The notes: a model not told the origin generated them from the letters alone. Counted from the stretch's first letter, positions 8,667 to 17,790 are shown. The stretch: DNA of 64,000 nucleotides from Formosa undariae (GCF_042427615.1 NZ_JBHMEZ010000003.1:806001-870000), one strand, 5' to 3'. Program-made: numbers and translations.

Positions 8667-9873
8667 TTTTTTCGGCTTTGTTATCTTTTAAAATATTCTT
8701 TTGTTCGATTATCGTTTTAAAAGTATCTAAATACATATCTGCTATTTGCGACATCGGATGCGCCGTGGCAGCTTTGTAATTTATTTGTCCCAAACCGATT
8801 CTATAATTGCTATTTGTTACTATCGCTTCAATAGCATTCGCTAAACTTATTATACTATTGGGATCAAAAAACTCACCATCATAACCTTCGTCTTGAACCA
8901 ACAGCGCTAAATCTCCCAAATCTGGCATTACCACTGCCTTACCATAACTTCCTGCCTGATGCAATACCCCTGAACTCCCCGTAGTTGATGTATATGGAAA
9001 AACAACTACTGCACTTTCATTAAATAATTTTGGCACCTCATGCTCTTCTACATAACCCGTAAATCTTACTTTAGGAACGTGTTTATACGTTTTTTGCACT
9101 TGGTCTAAATAACCTGGTACATTCGGATTATCTGTTCCTGCAATAACGACTTCTAAATCTAAACCCGTTTTTGCTCTCACCAATTCCACTGCTTCAATCA
9201 TGCCTTCTACTTTCTTATAGGTTCCAAACTTTCCAAAGGTCATAATTTGCATAGGCCCTTCTGGCAGTCTATAATTAGGTTCTTCCGGAATCTCGAAAGT
9301 ACCATGCGGTATTAATTTTATATTCAATGACAAATATTTAATTTCCAAAATATCAACATACTTCTGCATGGTTACAGCAACCATATCGCTTTGCAGTATT
9401 AACTTGGTTAACGAAGTCCCAATAGAGCCATAAATCTTTTGCATTATTTTATTTGATGTAAAACCAGCACTTCCCAAATCGACTTCTTCCAAAATATTAT
9501 GAAGCAACACGATATTAGGTATCTTTTTTATTTTACAAACCAAAGGCAACATCAACCCCAAAGCAGCTGCAATTTTTTTGTCACCAAATTTCATAAACTG
9601 TAAATTAAACAAAACAGCATCTGGCTTGGTCGAATTAATAGCTTTAGTCACGTTAATTAGGTTTGTATAACTATTAAATTTCCAGCACTCTTTTACCGTT
9701 ATTTTACAACCGGCCTCTGTAAACTCTAAATCTTTTTTACCCTCAGTTTTATCTGTTAGTAAAACCAGTTCAGTAATCATTTCCTTTTGTCTGAATTGTT
9801 TCACTAAATGAAATGCATATTCATTTAAGGTGACTTTACTTGGAGGATACGCGGTTACTATTGCTAATTTCAT
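8656..9873 (-). CDS. GT4-family glycosyltransferase
   Basis: 405-residue GT-B enzyme. The N-terminal MKLAIVTAYPPSKVTLNEY gives the acceptor-side Rossmann start. The C-terminal donor domain contains QIMTFGKFGTYKKVEG, LEVVIAGTDN, VRFTGYVEEHEVPKLF and a GSSGVLHQAGSYGKAVV segment in the nucleotide-sugar region, as in GT4 transferases. In Pel systems the polymer is made by a cytosolic GT4 (PelF) acting with a MOP-family membrane protein (PelG). Here the GT4 gene likewise lies next to a MOP flippase gene. It has its own -7-like element at 9900-9907 and LytTR-type site B at 9961, which overlaps the end of the flippase gene. Confidence 0.85.
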   Translation of the reverse strand: MKLAIVTAYPPSKVTLNEYAFHLVKQFRQKEMITELVLLTDKTEGKKDLEFTEAGCKITVKECWKFNSYTNLINVTKAINSTKPDAVLFNLQFMKFGDKKIAAALGLMLPLVCKIKKIPNIVLLHNILEEVDLGSAGFTSNKIMQKIYGSIGTSLTKLILQSDMVAVTMQKYVDILEIKYLSLNIKLIPHGTFEIPEEPNYRLPEGPMQIMTFGKFGTYKKVEGMIEAVELVRAKTGLDLEVVIAGTDNPNVPGYLDQVQKTYKHVPKVRFTGYVEEHEVPKLFNESAVVVFPYTSTTGSSGVLHQAGSYGKAVVMPDLGDLALLVQDEGYDGEFFDPNSIISLANAIEAIVTNSNYRIGLGQINYKAATAHPMSQIADMYLDTFKTIIEQKNILKDNKAEKIMV

Positions 9874-9899
9874 GAGACTAGTTAATTTTAATTATATCA

Positions 9900-9907
9900 C
9901 AAATTTG
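9900..9907 (-). promoter_or_regulatory. -7-like element of the GT4 gene
   Basis: CAAATTTG on the minus strand, one mismatch from TAnnTTTG, 27 nt upstream of the GT4 start and 54 nt from the proximal LytTR-type box. The conserved distance, rather than the sequence alone, supports it. Confidence 0.4.
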
Positions 9908-9960
9908 AGATTATTTTATGTAGATTTTGTTGAATTACGGTTGGCGGGCTAATTACTGTA

Positions 9961-9991
9961 GACGAATGGTAACTTACTATAGATTAACCCT
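9961..9991 (-). promoter_or_regulatory. LytTR-type direct repeat, site B
   Basis: GACGAATGGT at 9961-9970, and 21 nt on a weaker GATTAACCCT at 9982-9991, again preceded by CTATA as in site A. The second box runs into the 3' end of the flippase gene. It lies 88 nt upstream of the GT4 start. Confidence 0.7.
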
Positions 9992-11237
9992 TTCTAACAC
10001 TTAAAACCTTGTAATCCAGAACAAACCACACCAATTGGATACCTAATAACAATGCCATCGCTATTATTTGCATATGTACCACTTGCTCTAAACTTTCGTG
10101 AAACCAAACCACTAAAAACATTTGTAAAAGCCCGAATAATCCAGAGATCACAACCGGGATATATTGCGCTAAAGACAAATAATAATATGCAAAAATATTA
10201 GACACCGCGAATAGACCCGTGGCTAAGGCATATTTCCATAATAAAGGTGCAACTGATAAATAACTTTTACCAAACAATAGAGTAATTGCCGTTTCTGGGA
10301 ATAAAGCGGTTACACATACAATACCAAAAGCTATTGCGGCGATATACCCCACGTATTTAAATAAAATAGGAGCCGTTTGCTTACCTTCTTTTTTTAACTG
10401 AACAACGGTTGGTAACAAGAGCATGACAAACATCCAAGCTATAAAATAAACGATGCGACCAATTAAAGCTAAAGAAGCATATAGGCCAGCTTCGTAAGAT
10501 TCGAAATAATGTTTTACCAATAAAATATCACTATTGTTTATAATGATTTGTGTGAGTTCGTAAAACGCAGTTAAGATAAAAAAGCGTCTTATTTGTTTGC
10601 TATGCTCATTATTTACAAAAGTCTTTTTAAAAGATATATGTTCGGTTTTAAATGGAAATAACCCAATGATAAAGGATACAAATATACCGATAGCTATAGT
10701 GATTGAAGATTGTAAATTAAATAGAAAAATAAGCCCCAATGTAATAACTAATCGGCTTAACATTTCACCTTGATATGTAAGCGATAACGCTTTAAAATCT
10801 TGCTTACCTTGAAAAACACCTCTATTTACACTCATTACAAAATATAGCGGTACTCCTAATCCAAAAACAACAAACATACTAGACGACGTGGTATGAAACA
10901 GCTGCTGTAATTGTTTTGAAAATAGCACCGTAAGCACACCTAAAATAACACCAACCCACGTGGCATTTTTATAAATTCTAGCAATAAAGCCACTAAACAC
11001 ATCTGTTTCTAATTCCACCGAAAATTTAGCGGTGACCAACTGAAAAGTCATCGCAACAAAAGACAACACCAATAACAACGTAATTAGTACCGCAGCATCT
11101 GCGAACTGGGCAGGACCTAATAATCGACCAAGAATAAGATTGTAAAAATAATTCCCGCCATTTACAGCCAATACACTAAGCATAAATAGTTGTTTTGGTT
11201 CTAATTTCTTACCTTTTAAAATTGAAATGACTTGCAT
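9984..11237 (-). CDS. MOP-superfamily polysaccharide flippase (Wzx/PelG-like)
   Basis: 417 residues, about 12 hydrophobic segments and few charged stretches, typical of the MOP/PST family. It starts LEPKQLFMLSVLAVNGGNYF, with the early loop GRLLGPAQFADAAVL that marks oligosaccharide flippases. It would move lipid-linked sugar or growing polymer across the inner membrane. It is divergent from the TPR/barrel gene, with a triple direct repeat in the spacer. The pairing of MOP protein, GT4 enzyme and TPR-barrel porin parallels PelG/PelF/PelB, but sequence identity to PelG cannot be judged here. Confidence 0.85.
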   Translation of the reverse strand: MQVISILKGKKLEPKQLFMLSVLAVNGGNYFYNLILGRLLGPAQFADAAVLITLLLVLSFVAMTFQLVTAKFSVELETDVFSGFIARIYKNATWVGVILGVLTVLFSKQLQQLFHTTSSSMFVVFGLGVPLYFVMSVNRGVFQGKQDFKALSLTYQGEMLSRLVITLGLIFLFNLQSSITIAIGIFVSFIIGLFPFKTEHISFKKTFVNNEHSKQIRRFFILTAFYELTQIIINNSDILLVKHYFESYEAGLYASLALIGRIVYFIAWMFVMLLLPTVVQLKKEGKQTAPILFKYVGYIAAIAFGIVCVTALFPETAITLLFGKSYLSVAPLLWKYALATGLFAVSNIFAYYYLSLAQYIPVVISGLFGLLQMFLVVWFHESLEQVVHMQIIAMALLLGIQLVWFVLDYKVLSVRKG

Positions 11238-11291
11238 GCTCTGTTACAAAATTTGAGTTAACTAATTCGTTATCGTTTTTAATTTCTGCTA

Positions 11292-11299
11292 CAAATATC
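11292..11299 (-). promoter_or_regulatory. Possible -7 element of the flippase gene
   Basis: GATATTTG on the minus strand, one mismatch from TAnnTTTG, exactly 54 nt from the third box of site C at 11353. A rival AAATTTTG at 11247-11254 is 57 nt from the first box; I cannot choose firmly between them. Confidence 0.25.
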
Positions 11300-11310
11300 T
11301 TCCTATAATC

Positions 11311-11362
11311 AGTCAATGGTAGATCAATTTCGATGAATGGACAGTTGCTATAGATGAATAAT
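11311..11362. promoter_or_regulatory. LytTR-type triple direct repeat, site C
   Basis: Three boxes in exact 21-nt register: AGTCAATGGT at 11311, GATGAATGGA at 11332 and GATGAATAAT at 11353. They occupy the spacer between the divergent flippase and TPR/barrel genes, so one array may serve both directions. The third box contains the first possible ATG of the rightward gene, which argues for a later start of that gene. Confidence 0.7.
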
Positions 11363-11402
11363 GCAACCTCTATGCTTAACTTGCAATATGAAAAATCACG
11401 AA

Positions 11403-13463
11403 ATGAAACTCACATATTATTTAACGTTATGTCTGGCTTTTTTCACCCTTTTGGGATTCTCTCAAAATATGCAAGAAGGCTTTACTTATTTAGAAACTGG
11501 AAAATACGAAGCTGCCGAATCTTTTTTTAAAACGGTATTAGAAGACCATCCTAATAATAAAACGGCCCGTTTATGTTACGGCCGCGCTATTGGTTTACAC
11601 AACAACCCAGAACAGGCAGAAACTTTATTTGAGAATCTTTTGAATGATTTCCCTAATGATTTTGAAGTCAAACTAAATTATGGTGAATCCTTATTATGGA
11701 ACAGTAAATTTGAAGAAGCTAAAAGTTATTTCAAGACGCTTATTATAGAAGATCCTAAAAGTTTTCCTGCTTTATTAAGTTATGCCAATACCTTATCTAA
11801 TTTAAAATTGTACGAAGACGCTTTAACTTATGTAAACAAGGCCTTAGCTGTTTCTCCTGGCAATCCCAATGCATTAACATCTAAAAAATATATCTACTTG
11901 GGGTATGCCTACCAGCAACAGCAAGCTCAGAATTACGATAAAGCAGAACATTTACTTTTAGAAAATCTTACTCTTTTTAAGGAAGATGCAGACACCCAAA
12001 TAAATTTAGCCAACTTATACCTTATTGCAAACAGGTTGGAGGATGCTACTGCCGTATACCAAACCTTAGAAGCAAAACCGCAATACAATATAACGGGTTT
12101 AAACGGACTGGCTTTAGTCGCGCATTTAAATGAAAAAGATGCCGAGGCCTTAGAGTTTAGCAAACAGGCATTCTCTAAATTAAATTCAGATAGCGATGTT
12201 AAAATAAAACAGGCAACGACAGAACGCTATATCCAAGCCTTAATTTGGAACCGAAAGTATACTGAAGCAGACACTAATATTTCAAGCTTAATAGAAACGC
12301 ATCCTAACGAAAATTGGGTTCTTGCCTTAAGAGCCACATTAAATATTTATAAAAGTGATTTTAAAAAGAGTGTAACAGATTATAACCGAATTTTAGTAAA
12401 CGATAGTACTTCGTTCGATGGAAACTTAGGAAAAGCCAATGCTTTAAAAGCCTTGGGATATTATGATGATGCTTATATCTCGGCAGAAAACACCTTGTCT
12501 TTCTATAAGAATCAAAAAGATGCGTCTCAATTTATAAAGACTTTAAACACCACTTTTACGCCATCTTGGGAGACTAAATCCTACTATTCTTTCGATAATG
12601 GAGATAATAAAGCATACGCCATACAAACAGGTTTAGAAATTCCAACCTCGACAAAACTAAAGTGGTTAGCGACTTACGGTTTTCGTTCTACCAGCAATAA
12701 GGTTACAGATAACGAAGCTCAGTCTAACAATTTTGCATTGGGATTAAGCTATCAAATCTTACCCAATATCACATTTAAAGGTTTAGGAGGTATCACCGAT
12801 GCCAAAGCTAGCACGAATGACTATACCCATTTTGTGACCGATGTATCTTTAAATATAAAACCTTATAAATTACAAGTCTTAGATTTAGGTTACAAAAGAG
12901 AAATACAGAATTTTAACGCCGAATTATTAGATCGTGAAATTGTAATGAATCATGCATATGCGAATTACAATTTAAGTACTAATTTTAAATTGGGCTGGTT
13001 TACGCAGTATTTTTACACGTGGCAAAGCGACGAGAATACAAGAAACTTATTATTCACATCGTTGTACTACAACTTGTTTAATAAACCAGCTTTAAAAGTA
13101 GGATTAAACTATCAATACATCACCTTTAAAAACCAGGTACCAGATATTTATTTTAGTCCAGAATCATTTAACGCCTTCGAAATCTTTGCGAACGTGATAA
13201 AAAACGAAGAGACTACCAAGCCAAAATCATGGTTTTACGAACTTACTGCGGCTACAGGTTTGCAATATATTGAAGACGATAGTAGCCAGATAACTTATCG
13301 TATTCAAGGAAAACTAGGTTACAAATTCACCGACCGTGCGTTGATAAACCTTTATGGTACTCAGAGTAATATTGCTTCGGCAACGGCTGCTGGGTTTAAT
13401 TATACTGAAATTGGACTGCGTTTTAAATGGTATTTGTTCGACAAACCTTTATTTAGAAAATAG
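11403..13463 (+). CDS. TPR protein with C-terminal outer-membrane beta-barrel (YaiO/PelB-like exporter)
   Basis: About 686 residues from the chosen start, which gives a compact signal peptide (MKLTYYLTLCLAFFTLLGFS). ATGs at 11388 and 11361 are alternatives; the latter lies inside a regulatory repeat. Residues of about 20-385 are successive TPR units (YLETGKYEAAESFFKTVLED, LFENLLNDFPNDFEVKLNYG and others). The last 290 residues alternate in beta-strands (WETKSYYSF, FALGLSYQILPNITFKGLG, EIGLRFKWYLFD), as in YaiO-type barrels. PelB, PgaA and BcsC share this TPR-plus-porin plan for exporting polysaccharide across the outer membrane. This is therefore the probable export pore of the locus. Confidence 0.8.
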   Translation: MKLTYYLTLCLAFFTLLGFSQNMQEGFTYLETGKYEAAESFFKTVLEDHPNNKTARLCYGRAIGLHNNPEQAETLFENLLNDFPNDFEVKLNYGESLLWNSKFEEAKSYFKTLIIEDPKSFPALLSYANTLSNLKLYEDALTYVNKALAVSPGNPNALTSKKYIYLGYAYQQQQAQNYDKAEHLLLENLTLFKEDADTQINLANLYLIANRLEDATAVYQTLEAKPQYNITGLNGLALVAHLNEKDAEALEFSKQAFSKLNSDSDVKIKQATTERYIQALIWNRKYTEADTNISSLIETHPNENWVLALRATLNIYKSDFKKSVTDYNRILVNDSTSFDGNLGKANALKALGYYDDAYISAENTLSFYKNQKDASQFIKTLNTTFTPSWETKSYYSFDNGDNKAYAIQTGLEIPTSTKLKWLATYGFRSTSNKVTDNEAQSNNFALGLSYQILPNITFKGLGGITDAKASTNDYTHFVTDVSLNIKPYKLQVLDLGYKREIQNFNAELLDREIVMNHAYANYNLSTNFKLGWFTQYFYTWQSDENTRNLLFTSLYYNLFNKPALKVGLNYQYITFKNQVPDIYFSPESFNAFEIFANVIKNEETTKPKSWFYELTAATGLQYIEDDSSQITYRIQGKLGYKFTDRALINLYGTQSNIASATAAGFNYTEIGLRFKWYLFDKPLFRK

Positions 13464-13578
13464 TTGACTCCGTTAACCGGGACAAAGACACAACTCCTTA
13501 AAAACACACGAGTTACAATAAAATAAATTCAATCTTTAAAAGTATTCCTAAAAGTCTATCAAAGATCCTACTAAAAAG

Positions 13579-13608
13579 AAGCCACATGTATCATATAACA
13601 TGTGGCTT
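13579..13608 (+). terminator. Intrinsic terminator after the TPR/barrel gene
   Basis: An 11-bp perfect stem AAGCCACATGT / ACATGTGGCTT with an 8-nt loop, followed by TTATGGTTT, 116 nt past the stop. Confidence 0.6.
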
Positions 13609-14324
13609 TTATGGTTTCTTATATTAAGAAGTCTACTTCTCTGCCTACTCATATTCAGTCAACGATGTGTCATAGGTAAACAAATAACGATTAGGCTTAT
13701 CTGATTTATAGTATTAAATTTACTAGTCATAATTATGACTAACAACAGGTTTATGGTTTATAATATTGACATAAATCTGGAGTACTCCACCTCTATCTCG
13801 CACTATATTTTTCTTCTAAAGAACTCTGGTCTTTCTTGTATTCTTAAGCGTTAAAAAACTATATACTTATTGCGCTTATTATAGTATATTGATAGCGCTT
13901 CTAAGTTAAGCATCCTATATTAATATGGCCATCATATACAAACAAAAGCGGCTTAGACTTACCGTATTACAGTGTTAGATTTACAACACTTAAATAAGAC
14001 CAACAGCAGATATCCGATTTCTAGTATTGATATAAATATCAAGCACCTCATTATCCCTTGCAAGCTATCTTTCTTTTCTCAGAGCATATATTAGCGAATT
14101 TTAAACAATCTTATCAAACTCATTGGGTTTCTGTCTACGCTATTTCACGAAACGCGATAACAAAAACGCTAACGACTATTAGTTTTATCTTTTATTTCAT
14201 GCCCATCGCAATACTAGGGTTAACTTTTAGAACTTAGTGTTTGAAACCACTTATAACACCTCAACAAAAATGTTTTATGAAATAGATTTATGAAGCCTAA
14301 ACACTGAAAATTAGAAATAAAAAA
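13609..14324. other. Gene-free spacer holding the diverged duplication
   Basis: No coding frame with start, length and composition like a gene is visible on either strand in this stretch of about 700 nt. Apart from the duplication at 13690-14087 I see nothing recognisable. Confidence 0.5.
13690..14087. repeat. Diverged tandem duplication of about 140 nt
   Basis: The stretch 13690-13830 realigns to 13950-14087, offset about 260 nt, sharing in order GGCTTA, AGT.TTA.ATTTAC, GAC.AACA.CAG, TATTGA.ATAAAT, AG.AC..CA and TTTCTT. By eye the identity is around 60 percent. Neither copy has an open frame. It may be a pair of decayed genes or diverged structured elements. Confidence 0.45.
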
Positions 14325-14352
14325 AGGCAAAAAACATATGTTTTTTGCCTTA
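14325..14352 (-). terminator. Intrinsic terminator of the T9SS protein gene
   Basis: A perfect 28-nt palindrome centred on CATATG with arms AAGGCAAAAAACAT. On the minus strand it is followed by a run of T residues; it lies 24 nt past the stop. Confidence 0.8.
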
Positions 14353-14375
14353 CCACTAAAATAATCAGCTATTAA

Positions 14376-16961
14376 TTAATTTACAAGTAGTTTTGTGGTT
14401 TTATACTGTGTAATCTTACTTTGTACTTTACATAAATATAATCCTGAGGCCAAATTAGATCTGTTTAACAGTATTTCATTTTTACCGGCTTTAGCTTGAA
14501 ATGGAATTTCTCTTACAAGTGCTCCCATCTGATTATACACCGCTAATGTTACACTTTCAGATTGCTGGGCTGTAAAATGTATGATTGTTCTTGTCTGCAT
14601 AGGATTTGGTACTGCAATAGGATTTAATAATTCATCCTGATTAACACTACTTACACTTAAAGTTTCACTAGTTGAGAATCTAAGCTGTTGTAAATCCATT
14701 ATTTTTGTTTCTTCAGTACCATTTTCAGCAAGCATTGTAAACACTAAAGAGGTAATATCTGTAACTTCCAGAGGAGAACCGTTACTCGATTCAAATTCAG
14801 AAAAAGGCAAACTAAATTCGCTAAAATCAGCTGATAAAGAAACACTTGTTTTGTATTGTGTTTCCCAATTCTCAACACTTTCTTTTACCAATCTCACGAT
14901 AAGCGTTCCTGTTCCTTTGGCTTTAAATTTCAAGCTGTTGTAAGCTGTTAAATCTATCGGATTAAACTTTGGTGTCAAGGCTCTATAAGCCGCAATATAT
15001 TCGCTGGTCGTTGCTTCTAGACTTATATTACGTTCTACTGGATATTCGTCGCTTTCAAATGCATCGTAATTCGTCTCGACAGTATACTTTGTAACCTCTG
15101 TAGATGGTGCAGCATCGTCGTATCCCCAAGGTCCATCGGACATAAATAAATCGTCTGGTGTTTCAACCCCATCGCCTATTCTAAATCCGATATCGAATAA
15201 ATTTCCAGCATCAACATCGATAGTAGAAATATAGTTTCCGTTTAAATCGATCCGTGTCGATACATAATCTAAAACATCGGTTTCTGTGGTTCTTAATCCC
15301 CCATCGAAAGATACAGAAGCACTTTTATTTGTATTTACAATTTCTAAATTTAATAGACCATTGTGATACGTTCCTTTTTTCACAAATACTGTAGGAGCTG
15401 TAGAATTATTATAGTTAGAAATCGGTTTTACAATCTCCATCAATCGGATGGTTTCTTCTCCTAGTAATATTAAATCGTCTAAAGAGTTAGACCAAATTTG
15501 AAAATTATAGAATCCAACATTATCTTCGTATTTATCTAAATTCCAATGACTCTCTACGCCATATTCATTACCGTTATTAATAGTTTTTACAGAAAAGCTT
15601 AAAACAAACTCCAGAGAACCATCGATATTTTTAATTAATGCTTTTATAAATTGTTGCTCATTAATTTCTATAGTCGATACCGATAACAATTCGGCGCCTA
15701 ATAACCTGTCGCATATATATTTGGTATGCTCGTAAACACCACTGGTTGTTTCTAAGACTAATACCGAAGCTACAGCTTCATCTTTTCTAATATAATCTAC
15801 AGAATACACATTGGTTGCATTAGTAATTCCTACTAAATCTGATGGAGAAGATTCGATCACCACATCTTCGTTTATAACTTCTAAAGGCACAAAATCTGAT
15901 AATTGTAAAGCTCCCCTTGATGTTGCCATATTACCATATAGTGACGTTTTTGACACTAATTTCGCTGTTGACTTATCGAATTTATAACTGCTTTTAGTTC
16001 TATTAAAATTTCGTTTACTAATCTTATCTGCCAATCTATTATTACTTTCTAATCCGCCTGCATTACCACTAGACGCTGTACTTTGCTCTAAAACTGGACA
16101 TCCAGAATATCCCGAACAAGAAGGATCTTCACAATCTATTAATCCATCGCCATCATCATCAATTCCGTTATCACAAATTTCTTGAGCCACTGGAGCAGTA
16201 GGACAACGTGCACCGTCATTACTAGCACTAGATGGTCCAAAGGCAAACAAATTAGACTCCATTGCATTTGCCCCCGTTAAGTCTTGCACTTTCTGAATCA
16301 TGTAAATAGTTCCTGTTTGATTTGCCGACACATAGAAGCGTCCGCTAGCATCAAAATACACAGCGCCATAGGTGTAATTTAATCCGGCTAAAGTAGGTAT
16401 AACGCCTAAAGACAAAACATTACCATTTTCAGGATTTATTCTATATAAAATATTGGTCTTTTTCTCTACAGCGTATAAGTTTCCATCTACAGCATTAAAA
16501 GCCCAGTCATGAATATTAATATTTTCGGATAAATTATCTGTTCCTAAATATTGGGTATAGTTTTTAGATTCTGGATTTAAATCTATTGTATAATATGTCT
16601 TTCCACCTCCTTTTAAATAATAAATACCATCTGTATTTATATCGCCTACATAACGATTGGATTCGGGTAATTCATTAATAGTATAGATTGTAGTGTTGAA
16701 GTTTTTCCCGATGCGAACAATAGATTTCTGAGGACTTGTTAACGAACCCCAAATAAACCCATCTGCAGGATTGTATCCCGCTGCATTAATATTGCCTTCC
16801 GTAATATCTGTTGCCACAGTATAAGAATTCCCAGAAGCTAAATCGACAGCATACACATCATTATACTGAAACAAATACGCACTGTAGTCACAATTAAAAG
16901 GCACATCTTGTGCATAGGTGCTTATACCTAATAGAAGAAAAATATGTAGTAATTTTTTCAT
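14376..16961 (-). CDS. Secreted T9SS-sorted surface protein with MopE-like and carbohydrate-binding-like regions
   Basis: 861 residues. Signal peptide MKKLLHIFLLLGISTYAQ. Residues of about 20-255 form a propeller-like N-terminal domain (YSAYLFQYNDVYAVDLASGN, INAAGYNPADGFIWGSL), resembling DUF6923-type repeats. At 262-290 is the Ca-binding-like EICDNGIDDDGDGLIDCED motif also found in MopE-type repeats. Around 670-780 is a beta-domain (SLKFKAKGTGTLIVRLV) reminiscent of CIA30/CBM11. The last about 80 residues are a type A T9SS C-terminal domain (AVPNPMQTRTIIHF, LASGLYLCKVQS, TTKLLVN). A LytTR-type box sits 80 nt upstream, placing it in the same regulon as the exopolysaccharide genes. I infer a matrix or adhesion role, perhaps binding the polymer. 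Confidence 0.75.
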   Translation of the reverse strand: MKKLLHIFLLLGISTYAQDVPFNCDYSAYLFQYNDVYAVDLASGNSYTVATDITEGNINAAGYNPADGFIWGSLTSPQKSIVRIGKNFNTTIYTINELPESNRYVGDINTDGIYYLKGGGKTYYTIDLNPESKNYTQYLGTDNLSENINIHDWAFNAVDGNLYAVEKKTNILYRINPENGNVLSLGVIPTLAGLNYTYGAVYFDASGRFYVSANQTGTIYMIQKVQDLTGANAMESNLFAFGPSSASNDGARCPTAPVAQEICDNGIDDDGDGLIDCEDPSCSGYSGCPVLEQSTASSGNAGGLESNNRLADKISKRNFNRTKSSYKFDKSTAKLVSKTSLYGNMATSRGALQLSDFVPLEVINEDVVIESSPSDLVGITNATNVYSVDYIRKDEAVASVLVLETTSGVYEHTKYICDRLLGAELLSVSTIEINEQQFIKALIKNIDGSLEFVLSFSVKTINNGNEYGVESHWNLDKYEDNVGFYNFQIWSNSLDDLILLGEETIRLMEIVKPISNYNNSTAPTVFVKKGTYHNGLLNLEIVNTNKSASVSFDGGLRTTETDVLDYVSTRIDLNGNYISTIDVDAGNLFDIGFRIGDGVETPDDLFMSDGPWGYDDAAPSTEVTKYTVETNYDAFESDEYPVERNISLEATTSEYIAAYRALTPKFNPIDLTAYNSLKFKAKGTGTLIVRLVKESVENWETQYKTSVSLSADFSEFSLPFSEFESSNGSPLEVTDITSLVFTMLAENGTEETKIMDLQQLRFSTSETLSVSSVNQDELLNPIAVPNPMQTRTIIHFTAQQSESVTLAVYNQMGALVREIPFQAKAGKNEILLNRSNLASGLYLCKVQSKITQYKTTKLLVN

Positions 16962-16980
16962 GATATAATAATTTATATCA

Positions 16981-16988
16981 CAAATGTA
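16981..16988 (-). promoter_or_regulatory. -7 element of the T9SS protein gene
   Basis: TACATTTG on the minus strand, an exact TAnnTTTG match, 20 nt before the start and 53 nt from the LytTR-type box at 17041. Confidence 0.55.
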
Positions 16989-17040
16989 TAGGGTGAAGCG
17001 TGTTAAATATTTAATTTTCGCCTGATGAAAACGAAGTGTA

Positions 17041-17071
17041 GACGAATGGTTTATTAAGCCCGTTAAGTGTT
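17041..17071 (-). promoter_or_regulatory. LytTR-type box with weak second half, site D
   Basis: GACGAATGGT at 17041-17050. The in-register position 21 nt away, 17062-17071, reads GTTAAGTGTT, six of ten matches. It lies between the LytTR regulator gene and the T9SS protein gene, 80 nt from the latter's start. Confidence 0.6.
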
Positions 17072-17781
17072 TACAACAAGTTTAAACGTTTCATTAATTC
17101 TGGACGATTTGATCGACTTACAGGAATTACATCTTTTTTAATAAGCACACTATTATCCTCAATGTCAACTATTTTCTTCACATTGATAATAAACGAACGA
17201 TGTACTTTTAGAAACAAATCTTCAGGTAATTTTTCAGACATTTTCTTTAAGGTAGAATGAACCGTATAGTTTTTATCTTCGGTTTTAACATGAATATAAT
17301 CGCCTTTGGCTTCAACTAAATAGATACTTGGAATATCAATCTTAATAAGTCGTCTATCTATATTAACGTATAAATGATTTCCAGAAGCCGCCACGTCCTT
17401 TTCAGAATTTGGAATCTCGACTACTGTTCTCGTCATGTTCTCGGCTTTCGCAATGGCTTTTTGAAAACGATCAGGGGTAATAGGTTTTACAAGATAATCT
17501 ACTATACAATCATATTCAAAGGCCTGAATAGCAAAATTAGCATCGGAAGTAGTTAGTATTATTTTTGGCGGATTTTTAATAGTTTCTATAAAATCGAAAC
17601 CTGTAAAATCTGGCATATGAATATCTAAAAATATTAAATCGACATCATTCTGATTTAAAAATTTTATAGCCTGGAGCGCATTAGGAAATTCCTCTAAAAC
17701 ATTCAGACTGTTTAAACTCGTGCATAACTGACCAATTATAGCTCTAGCTGTGGCTTCATCATCAATAATAATACAATTCAT
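17071..17781 (-). CDS. LytTR-family response regulator
   Basis: Receiver domain from MNCIIIDDEATA with phospho-acceptor Asp53 in LIFLDIHMP and a Lys in YLVKPITPDRF. The C-terminal LytTR DNA-binding domain covers about 140-236 (YVNIDRRLIKIDIPSIYLVE, KGDYIHVKTEDKNYTVHSTL, FLKVHRSFIINVKKIVDIE). LytTR proteins bind direct repeats about 21-22 bp apart; just such repeats occur at five places in this window. The start was set at the fourth residue of the longest frame, where the receiver strand begins. It is the last gene of the seven-gene relay operon and the obvious DNA-binding output. The longest frame would begin immediately after the Hpt stop. Confidence 0.92.
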   Translation of the reverse strand: MNCIIIDDEATARAIIGQLCTSLNSLNVLEEFPNALQAIKFLNQNDVDLIFLDIHMPDFTGFDFIETIKNPPKIILTTSDANFAIQAFEYDCIVDYLVKPITPDRFQKAIAKAENMTRTVVEIPNSEKDVAASGNHLYVNIDRRLIKIDIPSIYLVEAKGDYIHVKTEDKNYTVHSTLKKMSEKLPEDLFLKVHRSFIINVKKIVDIEDNSVLIKKDVIPVSRSNRPELMKRLNLL

Positions 17782-17790
17782 AAATACCAA

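Noticed and set aside
11361..11402. ATG at 11361 as the exporter gene start
   Set aside because: It falls inside the third regulatory box and adds polar residues before the signal peptide; starts at 11403 or 11388 fit better.
17374..17556. Short frames on the opposite strand of the kinase and LytTR genes
   Set aside because: They are composition shadows of well-supported genes with no family signature.
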